Of a stretch of 64,000 bases of DNA, positions 46,801-55,126 are shown one piece after another. Within the stretch, counting starts at the first letter, position 1. Every line of letters starts with the position of its first letter. The DNA comes from M0103 sp040386155 (GTDB lineage: Bacteria > Bacteroidota > Bacteroidia > Flavobacteriales_D > Crocinitomicaceae), in assembly GCA_040386155.1 (NCBI GenBank), contig JAZKFZ010000003.1, forward strand, positions 124,001-188,000, written 5' to 3'. Under the pieces are notes generated by a model. That model searched no databases, had not been told where the DNA came from, and saw nothing but the letters and a program-made list of their open reading frames with translations. The translations under genes were made by a program, and so were the position numbers.

Positions 46801-49386
46801 AAGGAAATTGATGAGACAAAAGTTGAAATAAAAGAAAACCCTTCTGATAAAAAATTACCAATTCAATTGGCTTGGTTGGAAGCAGAATTGGCGACAGTGA
46901 AAAAACAACTTCGACAAGCAAGTATTGAAATTGGCGAATTGACGCAAGTGGCAGTTGAAACAAGTGATAATAATTCAAAGAACCCTGAACTAGCTGCGCT
47001 TACCGAAAAACAAGAAAAGTTAGTTGAACAACTTGCAAGTAAAGAATTATCGAATAGCGAGCGAAAAAGTATTGAGAAAGAAATTTCTGTCGTTGAAAAG
47101 CAAAAAGTAGCAGTTGAGGAGAATCTTCTTAAAACTGAAATTGCTTCGAATGAAACAATTTTGAATCAACAAGTAGCTTCACTATCGAAAGCAGAAAATA
47201 CAGCTGAAGTAAAATTAGTTGCTAAGGAAGTTAAAAGCGAATATGAGCAATCTCAAGCATTGATAGCACAAGCGAATGAATCGAAAGGGACTCCAGAAAG
47301 TGTCCAATTATTGAAAGAAGCACAAGAGCATCAAGAAAAAGCAAAAGAAATTGCTGACAATGCTCAATTCGATCAAAAAATGGTTGATTTAGCAAATCAA
47401 TTCGATACGAAGAGCTTGAATTCTAAAGAAGATTTGGAACGCAAAAAACGTCAGTACATTATTGAGATTGGTGAATTGACACAAGTCATCAGCGCGTTAG
47501 ATCAATCGATTCAAACAGCCGATAAAAAAGAAGTAGAGGCATTGAAAGAAGAACGTGCTAACGCTGCCGTTAAGAAATCGATTCTGGAGAGGGCTTTGAT
47601 GGCGGTTGATGAGCAACTAGCTGCTCAAATTGTTGTCAATGAAACCCTTCCTACGGAAGCCAAAAAAGTTAGCTTAACTTTCAATGAAGAGCGCGAAATT
47701 GCATCTACAGAAGAATACAACAACTATGTTGCGAAAGCGAACGAGGCGTTATTGCTAGAAAAGAAAGTGAGTGACTTAGAGCAAAAAGCAAATGCACTTC
47801 GATCAGAAATTAAGCAACTAGTGGGCGAGAGCGATCAAGTAACTGAAGATCAAACGCAACAGGCGCTTATTGAAACGAAAGTAAAAGAGTTAAAATCCAT
47901 CGATGCTGAATTAAGCTCTGCTAAAAAAGAGTTGCAATCCGCACAATTAATTGCCAATCAAAGCCTACCAACCAACAACGATGACGCCATGAAAATGATA
48001 AATTTGATGCGAAGAGCAATTGCTCCAATCAACAAGATCGCAATCGCAGCAGCACTTGTTCCAATGCCTGCAAATGGTTTGGACATTAAAGCCGAAGGTA
48101 TCAACATGTATTCCGAGACCAACAAAATTCCTGTGGACGTTAGTAGTCCAAAAGGACTTGTGTACCGTGTGCAAATTGGTGCCTTTGCAAAAGCAATCGA
48201 TCAAAATAAATTCAAAGAGTTTAATCCAGTTTCAGGAGAACTATTGACCAATGGCATCACCCGTTACATGGCAGGTTACTTTAATAGTTCAGGTAATGTG
48301 ATGGAAGCATTGGGGAAAGTGAAAGATTTAGGTTACGCTGATGCGTTCCCAGTCGCTTATTGTGATGGTAAACGAATCAATTTAGCAGAAGCACGCAGGT
48401 TAGAAGCGAGTGGTGAATGTGTAGCGAAAGGATCCAATGAAATGATGATTGAAGTAGCTGCAATTACAGCCGTTGCAATGGGCTTAGAAGATACTACAAA
48501 ATTGAAAAAAGTTCCTGAGTATACCTATAATCAAGCGCCAGGAGCTGCAAAAGCAGAAGCCATCGAATTGAAAAAAGGATTGTTCTTCACAGTTCAAATC
48601 GGTGTTTACAATAAACCAGTGTCTTCTGCGACGCTATTCAATCTGAATCCATACATGTCACTGCGCCTTCCAAATGGACAAATTCGCTACTCTACTGGGA
48701 TCTTCCATTCGGTGGAAGAAGCTCGCCCACGAAAAGGTGAAGCGATTGAAAAGGGAGTCAAGGATGCCTTCATCACTGCTTATTTTAATGGTGAACGAAT
48801 TCCGATCAATGATGCTTTGGCCTTGCTAGCAGCAAAAGGAACTACCATTTTGGAGTCAAAAGAAGGTGTCAAAGCGGCAACTACGGAGCTGAGTGCGGCT
48901 GTTCAAGTAAACACCAATGAAAATAGAAATATTCCTGTAGAAGTGAAGATTGAAAAACCTCAGTACTACTATCAAATTGTATCGAAAGCAAGCTATTCTG
49001 AATTCCCAGTGGAGGTCTTGAATCGCTACAATGGCCACGGAAGTTTTTACTATGATGAGCAAGACAAGAAAGTGAAATCAGCTATTGTAGATGACGAAGA
49101 TGCCTTGCCACAAGTGCATTATTTTAAAGACGATGTTGAAAAAATAACAATGTTACCAACGTCAAAAAATTTGGAAGAGACTATGATTTCATTTAACTTT
49201 GATGGAGTGAAGTTGCCTGGCGACCTTACAGATTGGTTAATGCGAATTAATCACCGTAAGGCCTATTTCAAGCATGACGAATCATTGGAGGTTCGTATTT
49301 ATGGTGTGGACGAAGAAAAAACAATGCAGTTAAAGTCAGAAGCAACACTATTTGACATAGAAATTATTGATGTTAAAAGCGAATAA
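40833..49386 (+). CDS. Giant TPR/PD40/coiled-coil/SPOR-like envelope protein (interrupted only by an assembly gap)
   Basis: Read across the 100-N gap as if it were zero length, this is one frame of about 2817 residues. The start is GTG (MIKLRHSILVALLLLGSFSY, signal peptide ending near YGQ). Then come TPR helices (about 24-150), PD40 propeller-type repeats (about 190-335, for example HLYFSSKGHNSMGGYDVFQS), a CNA-B-like beta domain (about 345-440) and a helical region to 840. Four near-identical 92-residue repeats follow, then about eight diverged copies to about residue 2000, and more coiled coil to 2380. Two SPOR-like modules are at about 2406-2490 (YRVQIGAFAKAIDQNKF) and 2547-2635 (FFTVQIGVYNKPVSS). 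The N-terminal half has the same plan as the PorE-like protein at 1-1593, but OmpA is replaced by a long spacer and SPOR-type modules, which in other proteins bind denuded peptidoglycan. A tether between the envelope and a surface apparatus is an inference. clpS follows by 8 bp. Confidence 0.85.
43362..44565 (+). repeat. Four tandem 276-bp (92-codon) repeats within the giant gene
   Basis: Units begin at the ERF(S/T)xLKN motif at 43362, 43738, 44014 and 44290. The last two intervals are exactly 276 bp and the first is 276 plus the 100 N. Units 1-3 are almost identical at the DNA level (NEKTIASIDKQL, LKLDLSERNK); unit 4 is clearly diverged. Such long near-identical repeats are the reason the assembly broke here. 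Confidence 0.95.
43588..43687. other. Assembly gap (100 N) inside a tandem repeat
   Basis: Exactly 100 N, the usual placeholder for a gap of unknown size. The bases on both sides join in frame (AAG G|AA AAT) and give the same junction as at the next repeat boundary near 43960. With the N removed, the repeat interval is exactly 276 bp. The real missing length is therefore 0 or a multiple of 276 bp. Confidence 0.97.
44566..46950 (+). repeat. About eight diverged ~100-residue helical repeats (continuation of the 92-residue series)
   Basis: After the four clear units the same layout continues in degenerate form: helix, LT/LS-x-x-E turn, helix ending in ID-x-(Q/K/E), a turn often with N-P-(N/S/T)-(D/N), then a helix with E-x-x-x-L. 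The turn motif recurs as KSPND, ANPNN, ENPND, NDPKN, KNPTD and ENPSD at roughly 280-330 bp steps from about 44990 to 46840. This suggests three-helix bundles in series, comparable in size to spectrin repeats, although no homology is claimed. Confidence 0.6.
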
Positions 49387-49394
49387 AAAATAAG

Positions 49395-49667
49395 ATGGTA
49401 GAAGTAGAAGAGCAAGTAGAATCAGCTGTATTAGAGCAGATCACTGAGCAGAAAAATTTGGTTGTTTACAACGATGATTTCAACACTTTCGATCATGTAA
49501 TCAATTCATTGATAAAAGTTTGCGGTCATGATACATTACAAGCAGAACAATGCACAATGATCATTCATTACAATGGAAAATGCCAAGTGAAGGTAGGAAC
49601 AACTGCTAAATTAACGCCACTCTGTTTGAGCTTATTGGACAAAGGCATTACTGCAGAAATTGAATAA
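49395..49667 (+). CDS. clpS: ATP-dependent Clp protease adaptor ClpS
   Basis: The 90-residue protein shows the ClpS core: LVVYNDDFNTFDHVINSLIK (about 25-44) with the acidic N-degron pocket residues, AEQCTMIIHYNGKCQVKVG and the terminal LLDKGITAEIE. It delivers proteins with destabilising N-terminal residues to ClpAP/ClpCP. It starts 8 bp after the giant gene, so it is probably the last gene of the run from 31510; the tRNA promoter follows. Confidence 0.93.
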   Translation: MVEVEEQVESAVLEQITEQKNLVVYNDDFNTFDHVINSLIKVCGHDTLQAEQCTMIIHYNGKCQVKVGTTAKLTPLCLSLLDKGITAEIE

Positions 49668-49682
49668 TTTAATAGTAAAAAC

Positions 49683-49712
49683 TTGTAAAGATTAAAAAAG
49701 TACGTATCTTTG
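49683..49712 (+). promoter_or_regulatory. Bacteroidota-type promoter of tRNA-Arg
   Basis: TTG at 49683-49685 and TATCTTTG at 49705-49712 match the -33 and -7 elements of the Bacteroidota primary sigma factor with 19 bp between them. The tRNA 5' end lies 10 bp beyond the -7 box. Confidence 0.85.
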
Positions 49713-49722
49713 CACCCGATTT

Positions 49723-49796
49723 GGCTTCGTAGCTCAACTGTATAGAGCACCACATTACGGCTGTGGAGGTTTAAGGTTAGAATCCTTACGAGGTCA
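49723..49796 (+). tRNA. tRNA-Arg (anticodon ACG)
   Basis: The sequence folds as a cloverleaf: acceptor GGCTTCG with CGAGGTC (two G-U pairs), D stem GCTC/GAGC, anticodon stem CCACA/TGTGG around loop TTACGGC (anticodon ACG), T stem TAAGG/CCTTA with loop TTAGAAT, and discriminator A at 49796. The 3' CCA is not encoded. The ACG anticodon, read as ICG after tRNA adenosine deamination, decodes CGU/CGC/CGA arginine codons. Confidence 0.93.
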
Positions 49797-49803
49797 CAAA
49801 AGG

Positions 49804-49836
49804 AACCCGGTTCATCTATGATGAATCGGGTTTTTC
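49804..49836 (+). terminator. Rho-independent terminator after tRNA-Arg
   Basis: AACCCGGTTCATC and GATGAATCGGGTT form a hairpin, followed by a T tract. It starts 8 bp after the tRNA 3' end. Confidence 0.88.
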
Positions 49837-49910
49837 ATTTTGGTCGAGTCAAAAGTGTGCTTTTGTAAGCGAACGGAATGAAAAACGCGGACAGACGCAT
49901 AGCGGATGGT

Positions 49911-49936
49911 GGGTTCTATGCTTGGCATGCCCACAA
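49911..49936 (+). repeat. Dispersed hairpin repeat, copy 1
   Basis: GGGTTCTATGCTTGGCATGC followed by CCACAA. With the preceding T, TGGG pairs with CCCA and ATGC with GCAT. A close relative is at 58902-58928. It lies between the two tRNA-tail copies. Confidence 0.7.
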
Positions 49937-49973
49937 CGATAGGATCTGGAATCCTTACGAGGTCACAAAAGGA

Positions 49974-50003
49974 AAGCCAATCCGAATAGGGTTGGCTTTT
50001 TTC
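49974..50003 (+). terminator. Rho-independent terminator after the duplicated tRNA tail
   Basis: AAAGCCAA and TTGGCTTT form a hairpin with a T6 tail. It follows the second 26-bp repeat just as the first terminator follows the tRNA. Confidence 0.85.
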
Positions 50004-50066
50004 ATTCTATAAGCCATTGTTATCAGTGTTTCCACTAATTGGGACAAGTTAGAACTTTTAGCATTT

Positions 50067-50240
50067 TTGGTTAGAATCTTGTTGAGTTTATCATTTTTTT
50101 ATTGGCAATTTGATGAATTAGAACAAGAATATCCATTTCCTCTGCACTATGAAAGTAAACCAACAGGTAGGTTACCCAACCCTAAAGAAGAAAAATCATT
50201 ACTCAATGTTATTAAATCTCAAAGATGGCTTTATAGTTAA
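50067..50240 (+). pseudogene. Possible C-terminal remnant of a protein gene
   Basis: A frame open from 50013 with no ATG runs to TAA at 50238-50240. Its last 40 codons look protein-like (DELEQEYPFPLHYESKPTGR, then LPNPKEEKSLLNVIKSQRWL). The only start candidates are TTG codons such as 50067. It lies between the tRNA and the metal-resistance genes and could be a leftover from an insertion or deletion. Nothing else is visible in 50004-50263. Confidence 0.3.
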
Positions 50241-50263
50241 AAATTTTTCTTAATTTTAAGCCA

Positions 50264-50659
50264 GTGAATATACTTAGAAAATTAATTACATTGTTTCTTA
50301 TTCTGGTAATTGCCTTCCCAGGGGAAACAGCGCATGCCTTTTCTTTTGTACCTGAATTCATTGAACATTACAACCATCACAACGAAGAACATCATCAATT
50401 AAGTTTCCAAGATTTTGTAATTGAACACATCAATGGTGTACACGATGAAACAGATACACAACATGAAGAGGATCATTGTCCACTCAGTCATGACCACCTG
50501 CCATCATCACTTTCGTTGTTTATTTCCAAAACGGTAATTCCAATCGAATTAGAAAAAAATAATATTGCAGCGGATGAACGTTTATCTTCATTTCCAGCGT
50601 ATCAATTCTGCACATCAGAATTCAATTCAGCTATTTGGCAACCGCCTAAAATAGCATAA
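50264..50659 (+). CDS. Small His-rich periplasmic protein of the metal-efflux cluster
   Basis: The 131-residue protein starts with GTG and has a signal peptide (LRKLITLFLILVIAFPGETA, cleavage near AHA). The mature part is rich in His, Glu and Asp in clusters (HYNHHNEEHHQLSF and HDETDTQHEEDHCPLSHDH), a likely divalent-metal-binding segment. It begins the cluster upstream of the RND pump, which suggests a periplasmic metal buffer or sensor. No named family is recognised. Confidence 0.78.
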   Translation: MNILRKLITLFLILVIAFPGETAHAFSFVPEFIEHYNHHNEEHHQLSFQDFVIEHINGVHDETDTQHEEDHCPLSHDHLPSSLSLFISKTVIPIELEKNNIAADERLSSFPAYQFCTSEFNSAIWQPPKIA

Positions 50660-50763
50660 TCACATATAGATTTCAAGTAGTGACTTGAAACAATTGGCTG
50701 ATGCACATGATCAAACTATCATGCTGCAAAAAGCTGTATTTTATTGTGATTAATTTATTTCAA

Positions 50764-53700
50764 ATGTTAGATAAAGTCATTCATTTTAGTATAAAGAATA
50801 AATTCATTATTGGTTTATTCACAGTAGCGTTAATTGCTGTAGGAACTTATTCATTGAGTAAACTACCAATTGATGCTTTGCCTGATATTACGAATAATCA
50901 GGTTCAAATTATTACCTCCTCTCCAACACTAGCAACTCAAGAGGTGGAACAATTTATTACATATCCAATTGAATTGGCAGTTAAACCAATTCCTAAAATT
51001 GTCGAATTACGTTCTATTAGCCGATTTGGGCTAAGTGTTGTAACAGTGGTTTTTGAAGAGGATGTAGATATTTACTGGGCTAGGACACAAATAAATGAAC
51101 GTCTTAAAGAAGCAGAAAATGCTATTCCTGAAGGTGTTGGTAGTCCTGAAATAGCACCAGTAAGTACTGGTTTAGGTGAAATATACCAGTATGTCGTTTT
51201 TCCGAAAAAGGGCTATGAGAAAAAATACGATGCTACTGAATTGAGAACAATTCAGGATTGGATCATTCGCCCCCAACTTTTGGGAACTCCAGGAGTTGCT
51301 GAGGTAAACACCTTGGGTGGGAGTTTAAAGCAGTATGAAATTGCTGTTGAACCGAACAAACTCAAAAGCATGAATACCACCATAGCGGAAATTTTTGAAG
51401 CGTTAAAAAAGAACAATGAAAATACAGGTGGAGCTTACATTGATAAAAAACCCTATGCTTACTTTATACGAGGAGTTGGAATGGTGAGTAGCTTAAACGA
51501 CATAAATAAGATCGTTGTTAAAAACCAAAATGGAATTCCAGTTTTAATCCGTGATGTTGCGAAGGTTCAAATGGGTAGTAGCATTCGTTTTGGCGCTGTA
51601 ACAAAAGACGGGAAAGGTGAAGAAGTGAGTGGGATGGCCATGATGCTGAAAGGCGAAAACTCTGCAGAGGTTGTTGAGCGCGTAAAGCTAAAAATGGAAC
51701 AGATCAAAAAATCACTTCCGGAAGGTGTCGAAATCGAAGCGTTTATGGATCGAACTAAATTGGTGAATAAAGCCATAGGCACAGTTCAAACGAATTTGAT
51801 TGAAGGTGCATTGATCGTCATTTTCATTCTTGTTTTGCTTTTAGGAAATTGGCGCGCGGGACTTGTTGTAGCATCTGTAATTCCACTCTCTTTGCTCTTC
51901 GCTGTTTCAATGATGCATCTTTTTGGAGTTTCCGGAAACTTAATGAGTTTAGGTGCGATCGACTTTGGGTTGATCGTAGATGGGGCAGTGATCATTGTAG
52001 AAGCAATTATCCATCGCTTACAGGTGTCAAAGGATGTGAAAAAGCTTACTGCTAAGCAAATGAATGAAGAAGTTTATCAGGCTTCTTCAAAAATCAGAAG
52101 TAGCGCCGCATTTGGAGAAATAATCATCCTTATCGTTTACTTACCGATTCTCGCATTGGTTGGAATAGAAGGTAAAATGTTTGGACCAATGGCACAAACC
52201 GTTTCGTTCGCAATTCTAGGCGCATTTCTACTTTCTCTGACCTATGTCCCAATGATGTCGGCCTTAGTACTGAAGAAACAAACAGGTCATAAAAAGAATT
52301 TTAGTGATAAATTAATCAACGGTGCTCTGAGGGTTTACAAACCTTTTCTTCAGAAATCACTTAAAGTCAAAGGACTGGTGGTTGGTGCGGCTATAGGGTT
52401 ATTTGTATTTGCTCTTCTTGTATTTAACAGATTGGGTGGTGAATTCATTCCTACCTTGGATGAAGGAGATATAGCAACGCATTTGATCATTGCTTCAGGA
52501 AGTTCATTGTCTCAGGAAATTGAATCGACAACTAAGGCTGAAAAAATACTGAAAGAGCGCTTTCCGGAAGTTAAAATGATCGTCACTAAAATTGGGAGTG
52601 CTGAAATTCCAACGGATCCAATGCCAATGGAGGCTGGAGATATGATTATTTTGTTGAAAGATAAAAGCGAATGGACATCTGCTGAAACCAAAGAAGAATT
52701 GATGGAGAAGATGGAAGAGGCATTGGATGAGATACCCGGTGCTACGACAGAATTTTCCCAACCCATTCAAATGCGTTTCAATGAACTAATGACTGGAGTG
52801 CGCAGCGATGTAGCGGTTAAAATTTTTGGGGAAGATTTGGATATGCTCGTAAGTAAAGGGGATGAAGCCTTGAATATTATCAATAGTATAGAAGGTGTGG
52901 CTGATGCGAAAGCTGAACGTGTTGCAGGTTTACCTCAAATTACTGTTCGTTACAACTTCGATAAACTTGCACTGTATGGTTTAAATGTGGGTGATCTGAA
53001 CAGCGTTATTCGAATTGGCTTTGCAGGATCTAAAGCAGGAGTTGTATACGAAGGTGAAAAGCGGTTCGATCTTGTTTTGCGCCTGAATTCAGACAGCAGA
53101 AGTGATATTTCAAATTTAAAGACATTGTTCATTACGCTTCCATCGGGAAGCCAAATTCCTTTAGAGCAAGTTGCTGATATCAGTTACGAACCTGGACCAA
53201 TGCAAATTAGCCGCGAAGACGGAAAACGAAGAATTGTTGTTGGTTTCAATGTTCGAGGAAGGGATGTGAAAAGTGTTGTGGAGGAAATTCAAACAAAATT
53301 GGATAAAAAACTGAAATTGCCATCTGGCTATTACATTACGTATGGAGGTCAGTTTGAAAATCTGGTTGAAGCAACTGCTAGATTATCGATAGCAGTTCCC
53401 ATTGCACTCTTGCTGATTTTCATTTTGTTATTTTTTACGTTTAAATCCATGAAACAATCTTTGTTGATTTTTACTGCAATTCCCTTGGCTGCGATTGGGG
53501 GTGTTTTTGCATTATGGTTAAGAGACATGCCATTTAGTATTTCTGCAGGTGTCGGATTTATTGCACTATTTGGAGTGGCGGTTTTAAATGGAATTGTTCT
53601 AATTGGATATTTTAATCAACTTAAATCTGAAGGTATGACATCAGTAGAAGACAGAGTTTTTGAAGGTACAAAAGTGAGGCTCAGACCTGTGCTTTTAACG

Positions 53701-55116
53701 GCAGCAGTTGCTTCGCTAGGATTTTTACCAATGGCATTAAGTAATTCTGCAGGTGCTGAAGTGCAAAAACCACTGGCAACTGTAGTAATTGGAGGATTAA
53801 TTACCGCTACACTCTTAACATTGATAGTTTTACCCATTTTATACATCTATTTTGAAAAAGGTGTTAAACCAGTTAAAAAGGCTAAATTATCAGTCATTAC
53901 AACTCTTTTCCTGGTTTCAATCTCATCTTCATCGATTGCACAAAACGCACCGACGTTGAATTTGGAAAGTGCAATCGAGTATGGTTTAAAGAACAATTAC
54001 TCGATTCAACAAGCAGAATTGAATATTCAATTCCAAACTCAATTGAAAGGAACCGCATTTGAGTTGCCAAAAACCGAATTGGGGGCGATGCTTGGGCAAT
54101 ACAATACTGGGAAATTTGATCAGAATTATTCGATTTCTCAAGGCATAAATCCATTTCAAATTGCTGCAAAAAAACAATTGATTGATGCCAGTATCAAAGG
54201 AAGTGAAATTCAATTGGAATCCCATAAAGTTCGTTTGGTTTATGAAATCCGACAATCATGGAATCATTTGCTGTATCTAATTGAATTTGAAAATCTCTTG
54301 AATGTTCAAGATAGTCTCTTGCAAGATTTTGTTGCGGCTTCAACCTTGCGTTTCGAAACTGGAGATGTGAATAATCTGGAAAAAATCACGGCTGAAACCA
54401 AATTGCAGGAATTGCAAAAGTTGAAAAGGCAAAATGCTCTGGCCATCAGAAACGAAAAGTTGAATATCAGAACATTGTTGAAACTCGAAACAGACTTTAC
54501 AATTGCTGAACAACCTTATACGATGATTCCAAGTATTCAAGTAACGGATAGCTCGACGCTGAATCAAAATCCTGCATTGGCATTGGCTTTGGAAAATGTA
54601 AAAATTGCCATGGCTGGGTTAAATGTAGAGAAATCAATGATGTTCCCTGATTTGAAAGTTGGTTACTTTATTCAATCCTTGACAGGTGTTCAAGATGTGA
54701 ACGGTCAAATTATCAATTACGATGGAACTCCTCGTTTCCAAGGTGTGACTCTTGGTGTATCCATCCCAATTTTTGCAGGATCCTATGTGGCAAAAAATCG
54801 AGCCGCAGAAACTTCAGTTCAAATTCACGAAAGTCAGGCTTCTCAATTGTCGAATGAACTTCATATGCAATTTGAACAACAACTTCAAGAATTGCAGTTG
54901 GCAAAAGAAACCATTTCATACTATGAAAATACTGCCTTGAAAAATGCAGCAATCATTTCTGATAATGCAAACAAAAATTATGCAGGTGGTGAAATTTCAT
55001 ACATAGAGTACTTACAAGGAAATCAAACTGTATTAGAGATCAACTCAAACTACTTGCTTTCGATTTACAATCACAACCAGGCAGTGATCAACTTACAATA
55101 TTTATTAAATCAATAA
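50764..55116 (+). CDS. CzcA-type heavy-metal RND pump fused to a TolC/CzcC-type outer-membrane factor
   Basis: The ATG at 50764 gives 1450 residues; a longer start at 50701 adds 21 residues that do not fit the family. Residues 1 to about 1040 are a full HME-type RND pump (LDKVIHFSIKNKFIIGLFTV, later GGEFIPTLDEGDIATHLI). The proton/metal motif is DFGLIVDGAVIIVEA at 400-414: D400, D406 and E413 line up with D402, D408 and E415 of CzcA, which favours Zn/Co/Cd over Cu/Ag. From about 1063 to 1450 lies an outer-membrane efflux protein domain (AIEYGLKNNYSIQQAELNIQ). The join (about 1043-1062) reads LSVITTLFLVSISSSSIAQ, like a signal peptide with a cleavage site. The adaptor gene follows by 10 bp. 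Confidence 0.93.
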   Translation: MLDKVIHFSIKNKFIIGLFTVALIAVGTYSLSKLPIDALPDITNNQVQIITSSPTLATQEVEQFITYPIELAVKPIPKIVELRSISRFGLSVVTVVFEEDVDIYWARTQINERLKEAENAIPEGVGSPEIAPVSTGLGEIYQYVVFPKKGYEKKYDATELRTIQDWIIRPQLLGTPGVAEVNTLGGSLKQYEIAVEPNKLKSMNTTIAEIFEALKKNNENTGGAYIDKKPYAYFIRGVGMVSSLNDINKIVVKNQNGIPVLIRDVAKVQMGSSIRFGAVTKDGKGEEVSGMAMMLKGENSAEVVERVKLKMEQIKKSLPEGVEIEAFMDRTKLVNKAIGTVQTNLIEGALIVIFILVLLLGNWRAGLVVASVIPLSLLFAVSMMHLFGVSGNLMSLGAIDFGLIVDGAVIIVEAIIHRLQVSKDVKKLTAKQMNEEVYQASSKIRSSAAFGEIIILIVYLPILALVGIEGKMFGPMAQTVSFAILGAFLLSLTYVPMMSALVLKKQTGHKKNFSDKLINGALRVYKPFLQKSLKVKGLVVGAAIGLFVFALLVFNRLGGEFIPTLDEGDIATHLIIASGSSLSQEIESTTKAEKILKERFPEVKMIVTKIGSAEIPTDPMPMEAGDMIILLKDKSEWTSAETKEELMEKMEEALDEIPGATTEFSQPIQMRFNELMTGVRSDVAVKIFGEDLDMLVSKGDEALNIINSIEGVADAKAERVAGLPQITVRYNFDKLALYGLNVGDLNSVIRIGFAGSKAGVVYEGEKRFDLVLRLNSDSRSDISNLKTLFITLPSGSQIPLEQVADISYEPGPMQISREDGKRRIVVGFNVRGRDVKSVVEEIQTKLDKKLKLPSGYYITYGGQFENLVEATARLSIAVPIALLLIFILLFFTFKSMKQSLLIFTAIPLAAIGGVFALWLRDMPFSISAGVGFIALFGVAVLNGIVLIGYFNQLKSEGMTSVEDRVFEGTKVRLRPVLLTAAVASLGFLPMALSNSAGAEVQKPLATVVIGGLITATLLTLIVLPILYIYFEKGVKPVKKAKLSVITTLFLVSISSSSIAQNAPTLNLESAIEYGLKNNYSIQQAELNIQFQTQLKGTAFELPKTELGAMLGQYNTGKFDQNYSISQGINPFQIAAKKQLIDASIKGSEIQLESHKVRLVYEIRQSWNHLLYLIEFENLLNVQDSLLQDFVAASTLRFETGDVNNLEKITAETKLQELQKLKRQNALAIRNEKLNIRTLLKLETDFTIAEQPYTMIPSIQVTDSSTLNQNPALALALENVKIAMAGLNVEKSMMFPDLKVGYFIQSLTGVQDVNGQIINYDGTPRFQGVTLGVSIPIFAGSYVAKNRAAETSVQIHESQASQLSNELHMQFEQQLQELQLAKETISYYENTALKNAAIISDNANKNYAGGEISYIEYLQGNQTVLEINSNYLLSIYNHNQAVINLQYLLNQ

Positions 55117-55126
55117 TTGAAAGACC

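Larger units (their letters stand above)
49780..49974 (+). repeat. 26-bp direct repeat of the tRNA-Arg 3' end
   Basis: Positions 49780-49805 (end of the tRNA plus nine bases) recur perfectly at 49949-49974, 169 bp downstream. Each copy is followed by its own terminator. The second copy lacks the rest of a tRNA, so it is either a decayed tRNA copy or an attachment-site-like scar. The unit is short for a typical att duplication but is in the classic place. Confidence 0.9.

Noticed and set aside
43879..49386. A separate gene starting with TTG at 43879
   Set aside because: The same frame is open back to 43688 at the N gap, and the repeat pattern continues across it. The start is an artefact of the gap.
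50701..50763. Longer start for the RND pump at 50701
   Set aside because: The extra 21 residues do not match the family, whose N-terminus begins at the MLDKVIHFSI segment.
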